Shown: piece by piece, positions 1-7,262 of the stretch | Position numbering within the stretch: position 1 is the stretch's first letter | Layout of the letters: every line of letters starts with the position of its first letter | From: Kocuria tytonis | GTDB lineage: Bacteria > Actinomycetota > Actinomycetes > Actinomycetales > Micrococcaceae | Assembly (NCBI RefSeq): GCF_003226895.2 | Contig: NZ_PNJG02000001.1 | Coordinates: 496,001-560,000 of the forward strand | Length of the DNA: 64,000 bases | Direction: 5' to 3' | Made by a program: the position numbers and the translations under genes | Notes under the pieces: generated by a model | Seen by the model: only the letters and a program-made list of their open reading frames with translations | What the model was told of the DNA's origin: nothing | Database searches by the model: none

Positions 1-58
1 GTAGCGCGCTTCCCTGACACGGAAGAGGTCACTGGTTCGATCCCAGTATCGCGCACCA
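1..58 (+). tRNA. tRNA-Val (anticodon GAC), 5' end outside window
   Basis: The anticodon arm reads CTTCC-CTGACAC-GGAAG, giving anticodon GAC (valine). A T-arm (ACTGG-TTCGATC-CCAGT), the 3' acceptor strand ATCGCGC, discriminator A and an encoded CCA (56-58) follow. The 5' acceptor strand and most of the D-arm lie before base 1. Confidence 0.93.
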
Positions 59-62
59 GAGG

Positions 63-92
63 AAAACCCCGGAACTCACGTTCCGGGGTTTT
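63..92 (+). terminator. Intrinsic terminator after tRNA-Val
   Basis: A perfect 13-bp stem (63-75 with 80-92) has a TCAC loop. The arm starts with AAAA and ends in TTTT, so it carries its own U-tract. It sits 4 bases after the tRNA CCA. Confidence 0.88.
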
Positions 93-117
93 CTCATGCC
101 CTCCGCCCTGCTCCGTC

Positions 118-837
118 CTACCGCCCAGTGGTGTGAGCACCCAGCACGGAGTGGGAGGTGTGGCCCAGGGCCCGCAGGATCCTGGTCAGGCGGTCGTAGG
201 CGACCATTCCCCGCACCGCGCGGGCTACCACCACGTCCCGAGAGGGCTCCCCGTTCTCCGCCGCACCCTTCTCTTCTGTGACTCTCTCCCCTGCCGGGGC
301 CGCGGCCTTCGGCCCTGGTTCCCCCAGCGTGTGGACGTCCACCCGGGCGAGCTCGTCCAGTGCCCGCCCGTAGCGCAGCAGCACCTCACGGGACACGGGT
401 GTGCCGTCTCGCCGCCACCTCGCGAGCAGCTCGGCCAGGGCATCCCGGGGACCGCTGCTGATGTCCGGCCACCCCAGCGTCTCCAGCAGATCCGACACCA
501 TCGGATCCTCCGGCGGACCCGGCCGGTCACCACGGCCCGTGGCGGTCCCCGCGTTGACGGTCAGTTCCGTGGCGAGGGCCTGGGCGATCTCGAGGGCATC
601 CACCACGGGCCGCTGCGGATCGTCGATGACCCGGCACAGCTCACGGAGATCAGGAATCGACGCCCCGGCCTCCTCGCGCAGCACCCGGATGAGTTGCAGC
701 CGCTCCACGTGCTCGCGGCCGTAGTCCTGGCGCGTGGCGGTGATGCGTGTCCCGGCGGGGAGAAGTCTCTCGCGGCGGTAGTACTTGATGCTGGCTGCGG
801 AGATCCCCGCAGTCTGTGCGAGTTTGCTGAGGAGCAT
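118..837 (-). CDS. MerR-family transcriptional regulator
   Basis: This 239-residue protein begins with a MerR-type winged helix-turn-helix (about residues 1-70), which includes the typical IKYYRRERLL helix-wing segment and a following LRELCRVID-like helix. The C-terminal 150 residues are charged and show no effector domain I can name. The start at 837 was chosen because AGGAAGGGAG lies just upstream and the HTH begins at once; the open frame upstream is antisense to the next gene. It is divergent from a DUF2306 membrane-protein gene with a 117-bp shared promoter region, so it probably controls that gene and itself. The effector is unknown. Confidence 0.85.
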   Translation of the reverse strand: MLLSKLAQTAGISAASIKYYRRERLLPAGTRITATRQDYGREHVERLQLIRVLREEAGASIPDLRELCRVIDDPQRPVVDALEIAQALATELTVNAGTATGRGDRPGPPEDPMVSDLLETLGWPDISSGPRDALAELLARWRRDGTPVSREVLLRYGRALDELARVDVHTLGEPGPKAAAPAGERVTEEKGAAENGEPSRDVVVARAVRGMVAYDRLTRILRALGHTSHSVLGAHTTGR

Positions 838-931
838 GGCTCCCTTCCTTTCCCCGTGGCCCGGAGGCCGCGGCACCGGGCCCGTGCATGGATAGTGGAC
901 CGCGCCCCGAAGATCTTGATGGCGGGAGGTG

Positions 932-946
932 GATAGCATAACTATC
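932..946. promoter_or_regulatory. Short dyad in the MerR/DUF2306 divergent promoter
   Basis: The sequence GATAG-CATAA-CTATC is a perfect 5-bp inverted repeat with a 5-bp spacer, ending 8 bp before the DUF2306 start codon. A GGATAG half-site also occurs about 45 bp away. It is a candidate operator for the adjacent MerR regulator, or part of a -10 region. The assignment is by position and symmetry only. Confidence 0.35.
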
Positions 947-954
947 TTCGAGGC

Positions 955-1443
955 ATGAGCCACTTCACACCGCTGATCGCCCTCCACGCCTCCTGCGCCC
1001 TCTACGTCCTCCTGGTGGGCCCCGTGCAGCTGCTGCGCCGCCCCCGCGACCGCGCCCACAGGATTCTTGGCGTCTCGTGGGTGGCAGTCATGGTGGTCAA
1101 CTGCGTGACCTCCTTCTTCATCCATCCCCAGGGCCTCACCTGGCTGCACGGGCTCGCGGCCTTCACCCTCTTCTCCGTGGGACTGGCCATCTGGGGCATC
1201 ACCCACGGAAACGTGGCCATGCACCGGCGCAACATGCTGGGCTGCTACCTGGGCACTCTCGTGGCGTTCGGCTTTGCGGTGGGTGTGCCCACGCGGGCCA
1301 TCCCCCAGACTCTCACCAGCGCCCCGGCGGTTCTGCTGGGCAGCGCGCTGGGCCTCGCCGTGCTGGCCGGCGCGTGGAGTGCCACGATCATCCGCACCTG
1401 CTGGGCACCCGGGACCAGCCACGCCCCGGGGCGCGGCGCGTGA
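955..1443 (+). CDS. DUF2306-family integral membrane protein
   Basis: The 162-residue protein is hydrophobic, with about four membrane segments (roughly residues 5-25, 40-58, 65-85 and 95-145). It has the His/Arg-rich signatures of the DUF2306 family: RAHRILG after the first segment, and HGNVAMHRR before the last. The function of the family is not established; the conserved histidines suggest metal or haem contact, which is an inference. It is divergent from the MerR regulator, the only contextual clue to its control. The start ATG has no strong Shine-Dalgarno and may be leaderless. The last 15 residues are cytoplasmic and basic. Confidence 0.75.
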   Translation: MSHFTPLIALHASCALYVLLVGPVQLLRRPRDRAHRILGVSWVAVMVVNCVTSFFIHPQGLTWLHGLAAFTLFSVGLAIWGITHGNVAMHRRNMLGCYLGTLVAFGFAVGVPTRAIPQTLTSAPAVLLGSALGLAVLAGAWSATIIRTCWAPGTSHAPGRGA

Positions 1444-1479
1444 GGCGCGTGCTGCGGCCGAGGCCGACGAGCGGCGTCG

Positions 1480-1498
1480 TTCCCCGGAGGCGGGGGAA
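1480..1498. terminator. Short hairpin between convergent genes
   Basis: A 6-bp stem TTCCCC/GGGGAA encloses a 7-base loop, between the DUF2306 stop and the stop codon of the cyclodeaminase-like gene. It could end either transcript, but there is no U-tract. Confidence 0.4.
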
Positions 1499-2452
1499 TC
1501 AGCTCTCGGTGCCGTCCACCACGCCCACGGCGACGGCGAGGTCCTGCCAGCTCATGCCCACGCACTTGAACACGCGGGGCCGGGAGCGGTCCACGGCGAC
1601 CGCGCCGGTGACCACGTCCGCGAGGGGCACGAGGTCCTCCTCGATGAGCGCGCCCTCCGCCACGGCCTGCACGACGTCCCCGGCCTCGCGCAGCGCCGTG
1701 CCGCGGTCCTCCACGACCACCTGCGCCCTGCCCATCAGCGCGGCGTCCAGTTCCCGGGCGTCCGGCTCGTGGGATCCCATGGCGACGACGCACGCCGCGT
1801 CCCGGACCAGCGCGCCGTCGAACAGGGGCTCCGCGGCGGAGGTGGCGCACACGACGACGTCCGCGTCCCGGACGTCCTCCGCCGTCCCGGCGCGCGCGGC
1901 CAGCCCGAGCCGTTGCGCGTGCTCCACCGCGGCCGCGACCTTCTCGGGGCTGCGACCGCACACCACCACCTCCGAGAAGTCCCGCACGTCCGCGAACGCC
2001 TCGATGTGGGACAGCGCCTGCGGGCCGGTGCCGAACACCATGAGGGTGCGGGCGTCCGGGGCGGCCAGCCGGTCGGCGGCCAGAGCCGAGATCGCGGGGG
2101 TGCGCAGCGTGGTGAGCGCACTGCCCTCCAGCACGGCCCGCACCGTGAGCGTGGCGGTGTCCATGAGCAGGTACGTGGCCTGGATCCGCGGCAGACCGCG
2201 TTCCGAGTTGCCCGGGGACACCGATGCGACCTTGACCCCGCTCCACCGCCCCAGCACCGAGGGCATGAGGAGCATGTGGCCGTCGCCCGCCGCCACGCTG
2301 CCGCGCGCCGGGTCCGCCTCCGGACGGAAGCCGTCCAGCAGGGTGGCTTCCAGCAGGTGCCGTGCGCGCCGGGGACCCACTGCCGCCAGGATCTGCCGGG
2401 AGTCGTACCACCGCGGTGCGTCCGGGGCGAGGTGGTGCTGGTCGGGACTCAT
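1499..2452 (-). CDS. Ornithine cyclodeaminase / mu-crystallin family protein
   Basis: The 317-residue protein matches the NAD(P)-dependent ornithine cyclodeaminase/mu-crystallin family in length and layout. A substrate half comes first, then a Rossmann fold starting near residue 128 with the nucleotide motif FGTGPQA, and a conserved C-terminal FKCVGMSWQDLA segment. Family members are cyclodeaminases, alanine or opine dehydrogenases and ketimine reductases; substrate cannot be fixed from sequence. The ATG at 2452 is preceded by GAGGAGGAA at good spacing, which decides the start within a longer open frame. It lies downstream of nrdE on the same strand, separated by 260 bp and a strong hairpin, so it is probably a separate transcript. 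Confidence 0.82.
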   Translation of the reverse strand: MSPDQHHLAPDAPRWYDSRQILAAVGPRRARHLLEATLLDGFRPEADPARGSVAAGDGHMLLMPSVLGRWSGVKVASVSPGNSERGLPRIQATYLLMDTATLTVRAVLEGSALTTLRTPAISALAADRLAAPDARTLMVFGTGPQALSHIEAFADVRDFSEVVVCGRSPEKVAAAVEHAQRLGLAARAGTAEDVRDADVVVCATSAAEPLFDGALVRDAACVVAMGSHEPDARELDAALMGRAQVVVEDRGTALREAGDVVQAVAEGALIEEDLVPLADVVTGAVAVDRSRPRVFKCVGMSWQDLAVAVGVVDGTES

Positions 2453-2675
2453 GGGCAATTCCTCCTCGTGAAGCAGTGGGGTCGACGGCGCACGGCGTCC
2501 CCGTGCGTGCTTGCGGGCGGAGCCCGTCGAAGCAGTCCCCGACGTGCGCGTAGAGGAACGGGGGACGTCGGCATGCCGGGCCACCGCGGCTCCCACGACG
2601 GCGGCTGCCCCGCCCGACCGGGCGGTCGAACGGGGCAGCCGAAGGGGTGCCGACGCGCGCGGGACGCCCGCCGGC

Positions 2676-2706
2676 GGCGTCGTTCCCCGAACTCGGGGAC
2701 GACGCC
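2676..2706 (-). terminator. Strong hairpin ending the nrdHIE operon
   Basis: The arms GGCGTCGT and ACGACGCC pair perfectly, with a further CCCC/GGGG stem after one bulged T and an AACT loop. It starts 7 bases after the nrdE stop codon on the minus strand. No U-tract follows. Its outer arms are the octamer that recurs across the window. Confidence 0.7.
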
Positions 2707-2712
2707 GGTGCA

Positions 2713-4872
2713 TCACAGCATGCAGGACACGCAGCCCTCGACCTCGGTGCCCTCCAGCGCGAGCTGGCGGATCCGGGAGTAGTACATGGTCTTGATGCCC
2801 TTGCGCCACGCGTAGATCTGCGCGCGGTTGATGTCGCGCGTGGTGGCGGTGTCCTTGAAGAACAGCGTCAGGGACAGGCCCTGGTCCACGTGCTGGGAGG
2901 CCGCGGCGTACGTGTCGATGATCTTCTCGTAGCCGATCTCGTACGCGTCCTGGAAGTACTCCAGGTTCTCGTTGTCCATGAAGGGGGCCGGGTAGTACAC
3001 GCGCCCCAGCTTGCCCTCCTTGCGGATCTCGATGCGCGAGGCGATCGGGTGGATCGAGGACGTGGAGTTGTTGATGTAGGAGATGGAACCCGTGGGCGGG
3101 ACCGCCTGCAGGTTCTGGTTGTACATCCCGTCCGCCATGACCTTCTCGCGCAGCTGCCGCCAGTCCTCCGCGGTGGGCAGCGCGATGCCGGCGCGGTCGA
3201 ACAGCTCACGGACCCGCGCGGTGGTCGGCTCCCAGGAGCGGTCGATGTACTTGTCGAAGAACGAGCCGTTCGCGTAGTCGGACTTCTCGAAGCCCACGAA
3301 GGACTCGCCGCGCTCCTTGGCGATCAGGTTCGACGCGCGGATGGCGTGGTAGGTGACCGCGTAGAAGTACATGTCGGTGAAGTCCACGCCCTCCTCCGAG
3401 CCGTAGAAGATGTGCTCCTTGGCCAGGTAGCCGTGCAGGTTCATCTGGCCCAGGCCCACCGCGTGGGACATCTGGTTGCCGCGGCGGATCGAGGGGACGG
3501 AGTCGATGTTGGACATGTCCGACACCGCCGTGAGGCCGCGGATGGCGGTCTCGATGCTCCCCCCGAAGTCCGCGGACTCCATGGCCAGCGCGATGTTCAT
3601 GGAGCCCAGGTTGCAGGAGATGTCCTTGCCCACCTCCGCGTAGGTGAGGTCCTCGTTGTACGTGGAGGGCTCGGAGACCTGCAGGATCTCGGAGCACAGG
3701 TTGGACATGATGATCTTGCCCGCGATGGGGTTGGCGCGGTTCACGGTGTCCTCGAACATGATGTACGGGTAGCCGGATTCGAACTGCACCTCCGCCAGGG
3801 TCAGGAAGAACTCGCGGGCGTTGATCTTGGTCTTCGTGATCCGGGAGTCGTCCACCATCTCGTGGTACTTCTCGCTCACGTTCACGTCCGCGAACGGCAT
3901 GCCGTAGATGCGCTCCACGTCGTACGGGGAGAACAGGTACATGTCCTGGTTCTTCTTGGCCAGCTCGAACGTGATGTCCGGGATGACCACGCCGAGGGAC
4001 AGGGTCTTGATGCGGATCTTCTCGTCCGCGTTCTCCCGCTTGGTGTCCAGGAAGTTGAGGATGTCCGGGTGGTGGGCGTGCAGGTACACGGCACCGGCGC
4101 CCTGGCGCGCGCCCAGCTGGTTCGCGTAGGAGAACGAGTCCTCCAGCAGCTTCATCACGGGGATCACCCCGGAGGACTGGTTCTCGATCATCTTGATGGG
4201 CGCACCGGACTCGCGCAGGTTGGTGAGCGCGAACGCCACACCGCCACCGCGCTTGGACAGCTGCAGCGCAGAGTTGATGTTGCGTCCGATGGACTCCATG
4301 TTGTCCTCGAAGCGCACCAGGAAGCACGAGACCAGCTCTCCGCGCTGCTTCTTGCCCGCATTGAGGAACGTGGGCGTGGCCGGCTGGAACCGCCCGGAGA
4401 TGATCTCCGCGACGAGCCGCTCGGCGAGTGCCTCCTCCCCGTCCGCGAGGTACAGGGACACCATGACCACGCGGTCCTCGAAGCGCTCCAGGTAGCGCTG
4501 CCCGTCGAAGGTCTTGAGCGTGTACGAGGTGTAGAACTTGAACGCGCCCAGGAAGGTCTGGAAGCGGAACTTGTAGCCGTAGGCCTGCTTGGACAGCTTC
4601 TTGATGAACTCGATGCTGTACTTCTCCAGCACCTCGGCCTCGTAGTACTGGTGGTCCACCAGGTACTTGAGCTTCTCCTCGAGGTCGTGGAAGAACACGG
4701 TGTTCTTGTTCACGTGCTGCAGGAAGTACTGCCGGGCCGCCTGGCGGTCCGCCTCGAACTGGATGTTGCCCTCGGCGTCGTAGAGGTTCAGCAGCGCGTT
4801 GAGCTCGTGGTAGCCCAGTCCGCGGTACTTCTCGGGGCAGGTGGGGTCTTCGTGACCGGGCTCGACGCTCAC
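2713..4872 (-). CDS. nrdE: Class Ib ribonucleoside-diphosphate reductase, alpha subunit
   Basis: NrdE reduces NDPs to dNDPs, taking electrons from NrdH and a radical from NrdF. At 719 residues it has the normal family length. An active-site Cys in SNLCSEI lies near residue 390, a NLGSMN segment follows, and the C-terminal redox pair CVSC (Cys714, Cys717) shuttles reducing power. The start is GTG at 4872, overlapping the nrdI stop as GTGA, which implies translational coupling; the longer open frame upstream is a shadow of nrdI. It is the last gene of nrdH-nrdI-nrdE. The partner nrdF does not follow and is not in this window. Confidence 0.97.
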   Translation of the reverse strand: MSVEPGHEDPTCPEKYRGLGYHELNALLNLYDAEGNIQFEADRQAARQYFLQHVNKNTVFFHDLEEKLKYLVDHQYYEAEVLEKYSIEFIKKLSKQAYGYKFRFQTFLGAFKFYTSYTLKTFDGQRYLERFEDRVVMVSLYLADGEEALAERLVAEIISGRFQPATPTFLNAGKKQRGELVSCFLVRFEDNMESIGRNINSALQLSKRGGGVAFALTNLRESGAPIKMIENQSSGVIPVMKLLEDSFSYANQLGARQGAGAVYLHAHHPDILNFLDTKRENADEKIRIKTLSLGVVIPDITFELAKKNQDMYLFSPYDVERIYGMPFADVNVSEKYHEMVDDSRITKTKINAREFFLTLAEVQFESGYPYIMFEDTVNRANPIAGKIIMSNLCSEILQVSEPSTYNEDLTYAEVGKDISCNLGSMNIALAMESADFGGSIETAIRGLTAVSDMSNIDSVPSIRRGNQMSHAVGLGQMNLHGYLAKEHIFYGSEEGVDFTDMYFYAVTYHAIRASNLIAKERGESFVGFEKSDYANGSFFDKYIDRSWEPTTARVRELFDRAGIALPTAEDWRQLREKVMADGMYNQNLQAVPPTGSISYINNSTSSIHPIASRIEIRKEGKLGRVYYPAPFMDNENLEYFQDAYEIGYEKIIDTYAAASQHVDQGLSLTLFFKDTATTRDINRAQIYAWRKGIKTMYYSRIRQLALEGTEVEGCVSCML

Positions 4873-5363
4873 TCCCGGGGTTGCGTGAATGCTGGCCAAA
4901 ACTCTTCCAATCCTTGGGTGACTTTTTCGACGTCCTCGTCCGTGCCCATGAGCTCGAACTTGTAGAGCAGCGGGACCTGGCACTTGGCGGCGACCTTCTC
5001 CGCCGCCACGCAGAACAGGGGGCCGAAGTTGGTGTTGCCCGCGCCGAGCACCCCCTTGAGGTGCTGCCGGGAGGAGGCGTCGTTGAGGAACTTGACGACT
5101 TGCGGGGGGACGGACCCCGCTCCCCCCGGCCGCCCGTAGCTGGGCACGGCCAGCACGTACGGTTCGCTGATGCGGGGAACGGGGTCGGAGGTCTTGAGGG
5201 GCAACCGGATGGATCGCACCGGCAGTTTGGCGACGAAACGATCCGTGTTGCGCGTCACGGAGGAGAAGTACACCACCAGGGGTGCGTCCTCGGCCGCGAC
5301 GACGGGGGTGCGATGGAGTTCCCGCTCCTTCGCCTGAGCGAGAACCGAGGCGATGGCACTCAT
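4869..5363 (-). CDS. nrdI: NrdI flavodoxin-like protein for class Ib RNR
   Basis: NrdI is the FMN protein that supplies oxidant for assembling the dimanganese-tyrosyl radical in NrdF. The 164 residues show the NrdI phosphate-loop region ([14 protein letters not shown] near 30-43), the GAGNTNFG segment and the C-terminal [10 protein letters not shown] signature. The N-terminal 25 residues precede the fold and are variable. It lies between nrdH and nrdE, overlapping nrdE by 4 bp. The gap to nrdH is about 200 bp, unusually wide for this operon, with no gene in it. It should be co-regulated with nrdH through the NrdR boxes at 5899-5944. Confidence 0.95.
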   Translation of the reverse strand: MSAIASVLAQAKERELHRTPVVAAEDAPLVVYFSSVTRNTDRFVAKLPVRSIRLPLKTSDPVPRISEPYVLAVPSYGRPGGAGSVPPQVVKFLNDASSRQHLKGVLGAGNTNFGPLFCVAAEKVAAKCQVPLLYKFELMGTDEDVEKVTQGLEEFWPAFTQPRE

Positions 5364-5559
5364 ACCGGGTCACTTCGATTCTGGAGGGTCGTGCTGGGTG
5401 GTGACGGTTTTCGGGGCGAACGCGGTCCCGACACGGGTCCGACGCCGGTCCCACGGCGCCCTGGGAGTGGCCCGGAGCCGGTCCGCGAGCCGTGGCCAAC
5501 CGCCCGGACCTGCTTGCCCGGGAACCGGGTGCGAGCGGCGGTCCCGCCGGGAACCGGGG

Positions 5560-5796
5560 TCAGGCGGAGAGCAGCAGCGCCAGGGAATTGATCTTGTCGG
5601 GGCGGAACCCGGACCAGTGCTCGGTGCCGGTCTCCACCACGGGAACCTGCTGGTAGCCCAGGGCGACTACGTGCTCGTAGGCGGCGGTGTCCTCGGTGAC
5701 GTCCACGACGGTGTAGTCGATGCCCTTCTTGGTGAGGGCCCGGTAGGTGGCGTTGCACTGGACGCACGACGGCTTGGAATACACGGTGACGGACAT
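5560..5796 (-). CDS. nrdH: NrdH glutaredoxin-like electron donor
   Basis: The 78-residue thioredoxin-fold protein is the dedicated reductant of class Ib RNR. The redox motif is CVQC (residues 11-14), inside the NrdH-type YSKPSCVQC context, and the C-terminal WSGFRPDKI matches the family's WxGFRPD(K/M)I. AAGGAG lies at good distance before the ATG at 5796. It is the first gene of nrdHIE and is preceded by NrdR and DnaA-box-like sites. NrdH proteins are normally recycled by thioredoxin reductase. Confidence 0.96.
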   Translation of the reverse strand: MSVTVYSKPSCVQCNATYRALTKKGIDYTVVDVTEDTAAYEHVVALGYQQVPVVETGTEHWSGFRPDKINSLALLLSA

Positions 5797-5898
5797 AGCC
5801 CATTTCTCCTTGCGAAAAGTACCGGTTCTCCGGCGCTCCCGGGGCCGGTCGGCTCGTGATCCGGGGGGTGCGCCAGGCGATTGATCATCTGCGTCAAT

Positions 5899-5944
5899 AC
5901 TACATCTAGTAGTGCGTGTGGGTAGAGCACCCAACATGATGTGG
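5899..5944 (-). promoter_or_regulatory. Two NrdR boxes upstream of nrdH
   Basis: Box 1 (5899-5913) is ACTAC-ATCTA-GTAGT, a perfect 5-bp dyad resembling the NrdR consensus ACACwATATATwGTGT. Box 2 (5931-5944) is CCAACATGATGTGG, an imperfect dyad. Their centres are about 31-32 bp apart, i.e. three helical turns, the spacing known for cooperative NrdR binding. Box 1 contains TAGTAT on the minus strand, a plausible -10, so binding would block transcription when dATP is high. Confidence 0.7.
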
Positions 5945-5949
5945 TCGCG

Positions 5950-6061
5950 TGTTCCACAGGGCCCACTGCTTTATCCCCCTGTTGTCCACAGGGCGGCGCC
6001 GAGCAGGCCCGCACGATCACGCGGTTTTCCGACCCGGGATGTGGACAGGGAACGTTCCACA
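5950..6061. promoter_or_regulatory. Cluster of DnaA-box-like sites upstream of nrdHIE
   Basis: TTGTCCACA (5982-5990) is a perfect copy of the actinobacterial DnaA-box consensus. CTGTCCACA lies on the minus strand (6040-6048) with one mismatch. Weaker relatives are TGTTCCACA (5950-5958), TTATCCCCC (5971-5979) and CGTTCCACA (6053-6061). A perfect palindrome GGAACGTTCC sits at 6049-6058. DnaA controls RNR transcription in Escherichia coli; the same role here is an inference. Confidence 0.45.
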
Positions 6062-6066
6062 ACCCA

Positions 6067-6083
6067 CCGAAAAAATATTTCGG
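6067..6083 (-). terminator. AT-rich hairpin after the App1-type gene
   Basis: CCGAAA and TTTCGG pair around a 5-base loop, 46 bases past the stop of the minus-strand phosphatase gene. It is short and lacks a clean U-tract, so this is a weak terminator candidate. Confidence 0.3.
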
Positions 6084-6128
6084 GGGCGTCGTCACGCTCG
6101 GGTTCGTGGCACGGCGGCGGCCGGGCGG

Positions 6129-7199
6129 TCAGAGCAGGCCGGCGCTCGCGAGCTGGTCGGAGATGGACGCGCCGTCGTTCGCCTCGATCCACAGGACGCC
6201 CTCGGGCACCGTGACGCGGTGCCCGTCGGAGATGCGGGCACCCGAGGCCAGCACGGCCTCGGTGGGCGAGAGGTTGCGGATCACGATGGCCGCCACGGAG
6301 TCCGGGTGGCGCTGGGCGAAGCCCGAGTAGATCTGCGGGTCGTGCTGGCCGTCGTCGCCGATGAGGATCCACCGCACGTGCGGGAAGTTCCGGGCCAGGC
6401 GCTGCAGGTTCTGCACCTTGTGCTGTGAGCCGGAGCGGAACCACCGTTCGGTGGTGGGTCCCCAGTCCGTCAGCAGCAGCGCACCGGCCGGATAGGCGTT
6501 GCGTGTGAGGAAGCGGCGCAGCGTGGGCGCCACGTTCCACGCTCCCGTGGAGAGGTAGAGGAACGGCGCGTGCGGGTGCTTGCGCCGCAGCCGGTCCATC
6601 ATGGTGGACATCCCCGGGGTGGGGATGCGCGCGTGCTCGTTGGCCACGAAGGAGTTCCAGGCCGCGAGCATGGGACGCGGCAGCGCGGTGACCATGACGG
6701 TGTCGTCGACGTCGCACACGACACCCAGGTGCTGCTGGTCCGAGACCACGGTCACCGTGGCCTCGGTGACCTCCGAGCCCTCCGCCTGCATGTAGATGGA
6801 GTGCACCCCCGGCGCCATGGAGACGTTGAGGTCCACGTCGATCACGCCGCCCTTGTCCGCGACGAGGTGGAACTCGTGGTCCCCCAGCCACACGTTCACG
6901 TGGGCGAAGGCGTAGGGCACCGAGGAGAACGAACGCCAGCCGCGGATGGACTCGGCGGCGTCGTCCGTGTCCTCGCTCAGCGAGCGCGTCTTGAGCAGGA
7001 CGCGTCCCAGTGCGCGGACGTAGCGCGGGCTGCCGTAGCCGTCGAAGGCGAGCATGGTGGGGATGTCCCCCCGCTGCACCGCCCGGCCCTGGCGCCAGCG
7101 CTGCAGCTTCTGGTCGAAGCGGTAGCCGATGTTGATTGCCTCTTCCGTGACCTGGTCCACGGTAGGCAGCAGATCCCCTCCGCCACTGTTCTTCGCCAT
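6129..7199 (-). CDS. App1-type phosphatidate phosphatase domain protein (DUF2183)
   Basis: The 356-residue protein belongs to the App1/DUF2183 family of HAD-like phosphatases, named for a yeast phosphatidate phosphatase. The nucleophile motif DVDDTV lies near residue 165 after a roughly 160-residue N-terminal beta-rich domain. STGAWN (motif II-like) is near 223 and a GDDGQHD acidic motif near 295. There is no signal peptide or membrane segment, so it is probably cytoplasmic. The substrate in bacteria is unknown. No good Shine-Dalgarno precedes the ATG. It stands alone between the nrd promoter region and dnaE2. Confidence 0.85.
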   Translation of the reverse strand: MAKNSGGGDLLPTVDQVTEEAINIGYRFDQKLQRWRQGRAVQRGDIPTMLAFDGYGSPRYVRALGRVLLKTRSLSEDTDDAAESIRGWRSFSSVPYAFAHVNVWLGDHEFHLVADKGGVIDVDLNVSMAPGVHSIYMQAEGSEVTEATVTVVSDQQHLGVVCDVDDTVMVTALPRPMLAAWNSFVANEHARIPTPGMSTMMDRLRRKHPHAPFLYLSTGAWNVAPTLRRFLTRNAYPAGALLLTDWGPTTERWFRSGSQHKVQNLQRLARNFPHVRWILIGDDGQHDPQIYSGFAQRHPDSVAAIVIRNLSPTEAVLASGARISDGHRVTVPEGVLWIEANDGASISDQLASAGLL

Positions 7200-7262
7200 G
7201 GTGCTCAGTGTTCCACAGGCGAGGGGACGTGATGGGCGGTGGGTTCGTGGCGCGGTGCTGTG

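Noticed and set aside
1-92. tRNA-Val as a possible integration site
   Set aside because: No integrase, no repeated tRNA 3' end and no mobile genes follow.
2647-4965. 772-codon open frame on the + strand opposite nrdE
   Set aside because: It is antisense to a well-supported nrdE; such mirror frames are common at high GC, and its Val/Leu/Gly/Asp-rich translation has no domain.
7209-7217. TGTTCCACA as a further DnaA box near dnaE2
   Set aside because: Two mismatches to TTGTCCACA and isolated; similar 9-mers occur inside genes.
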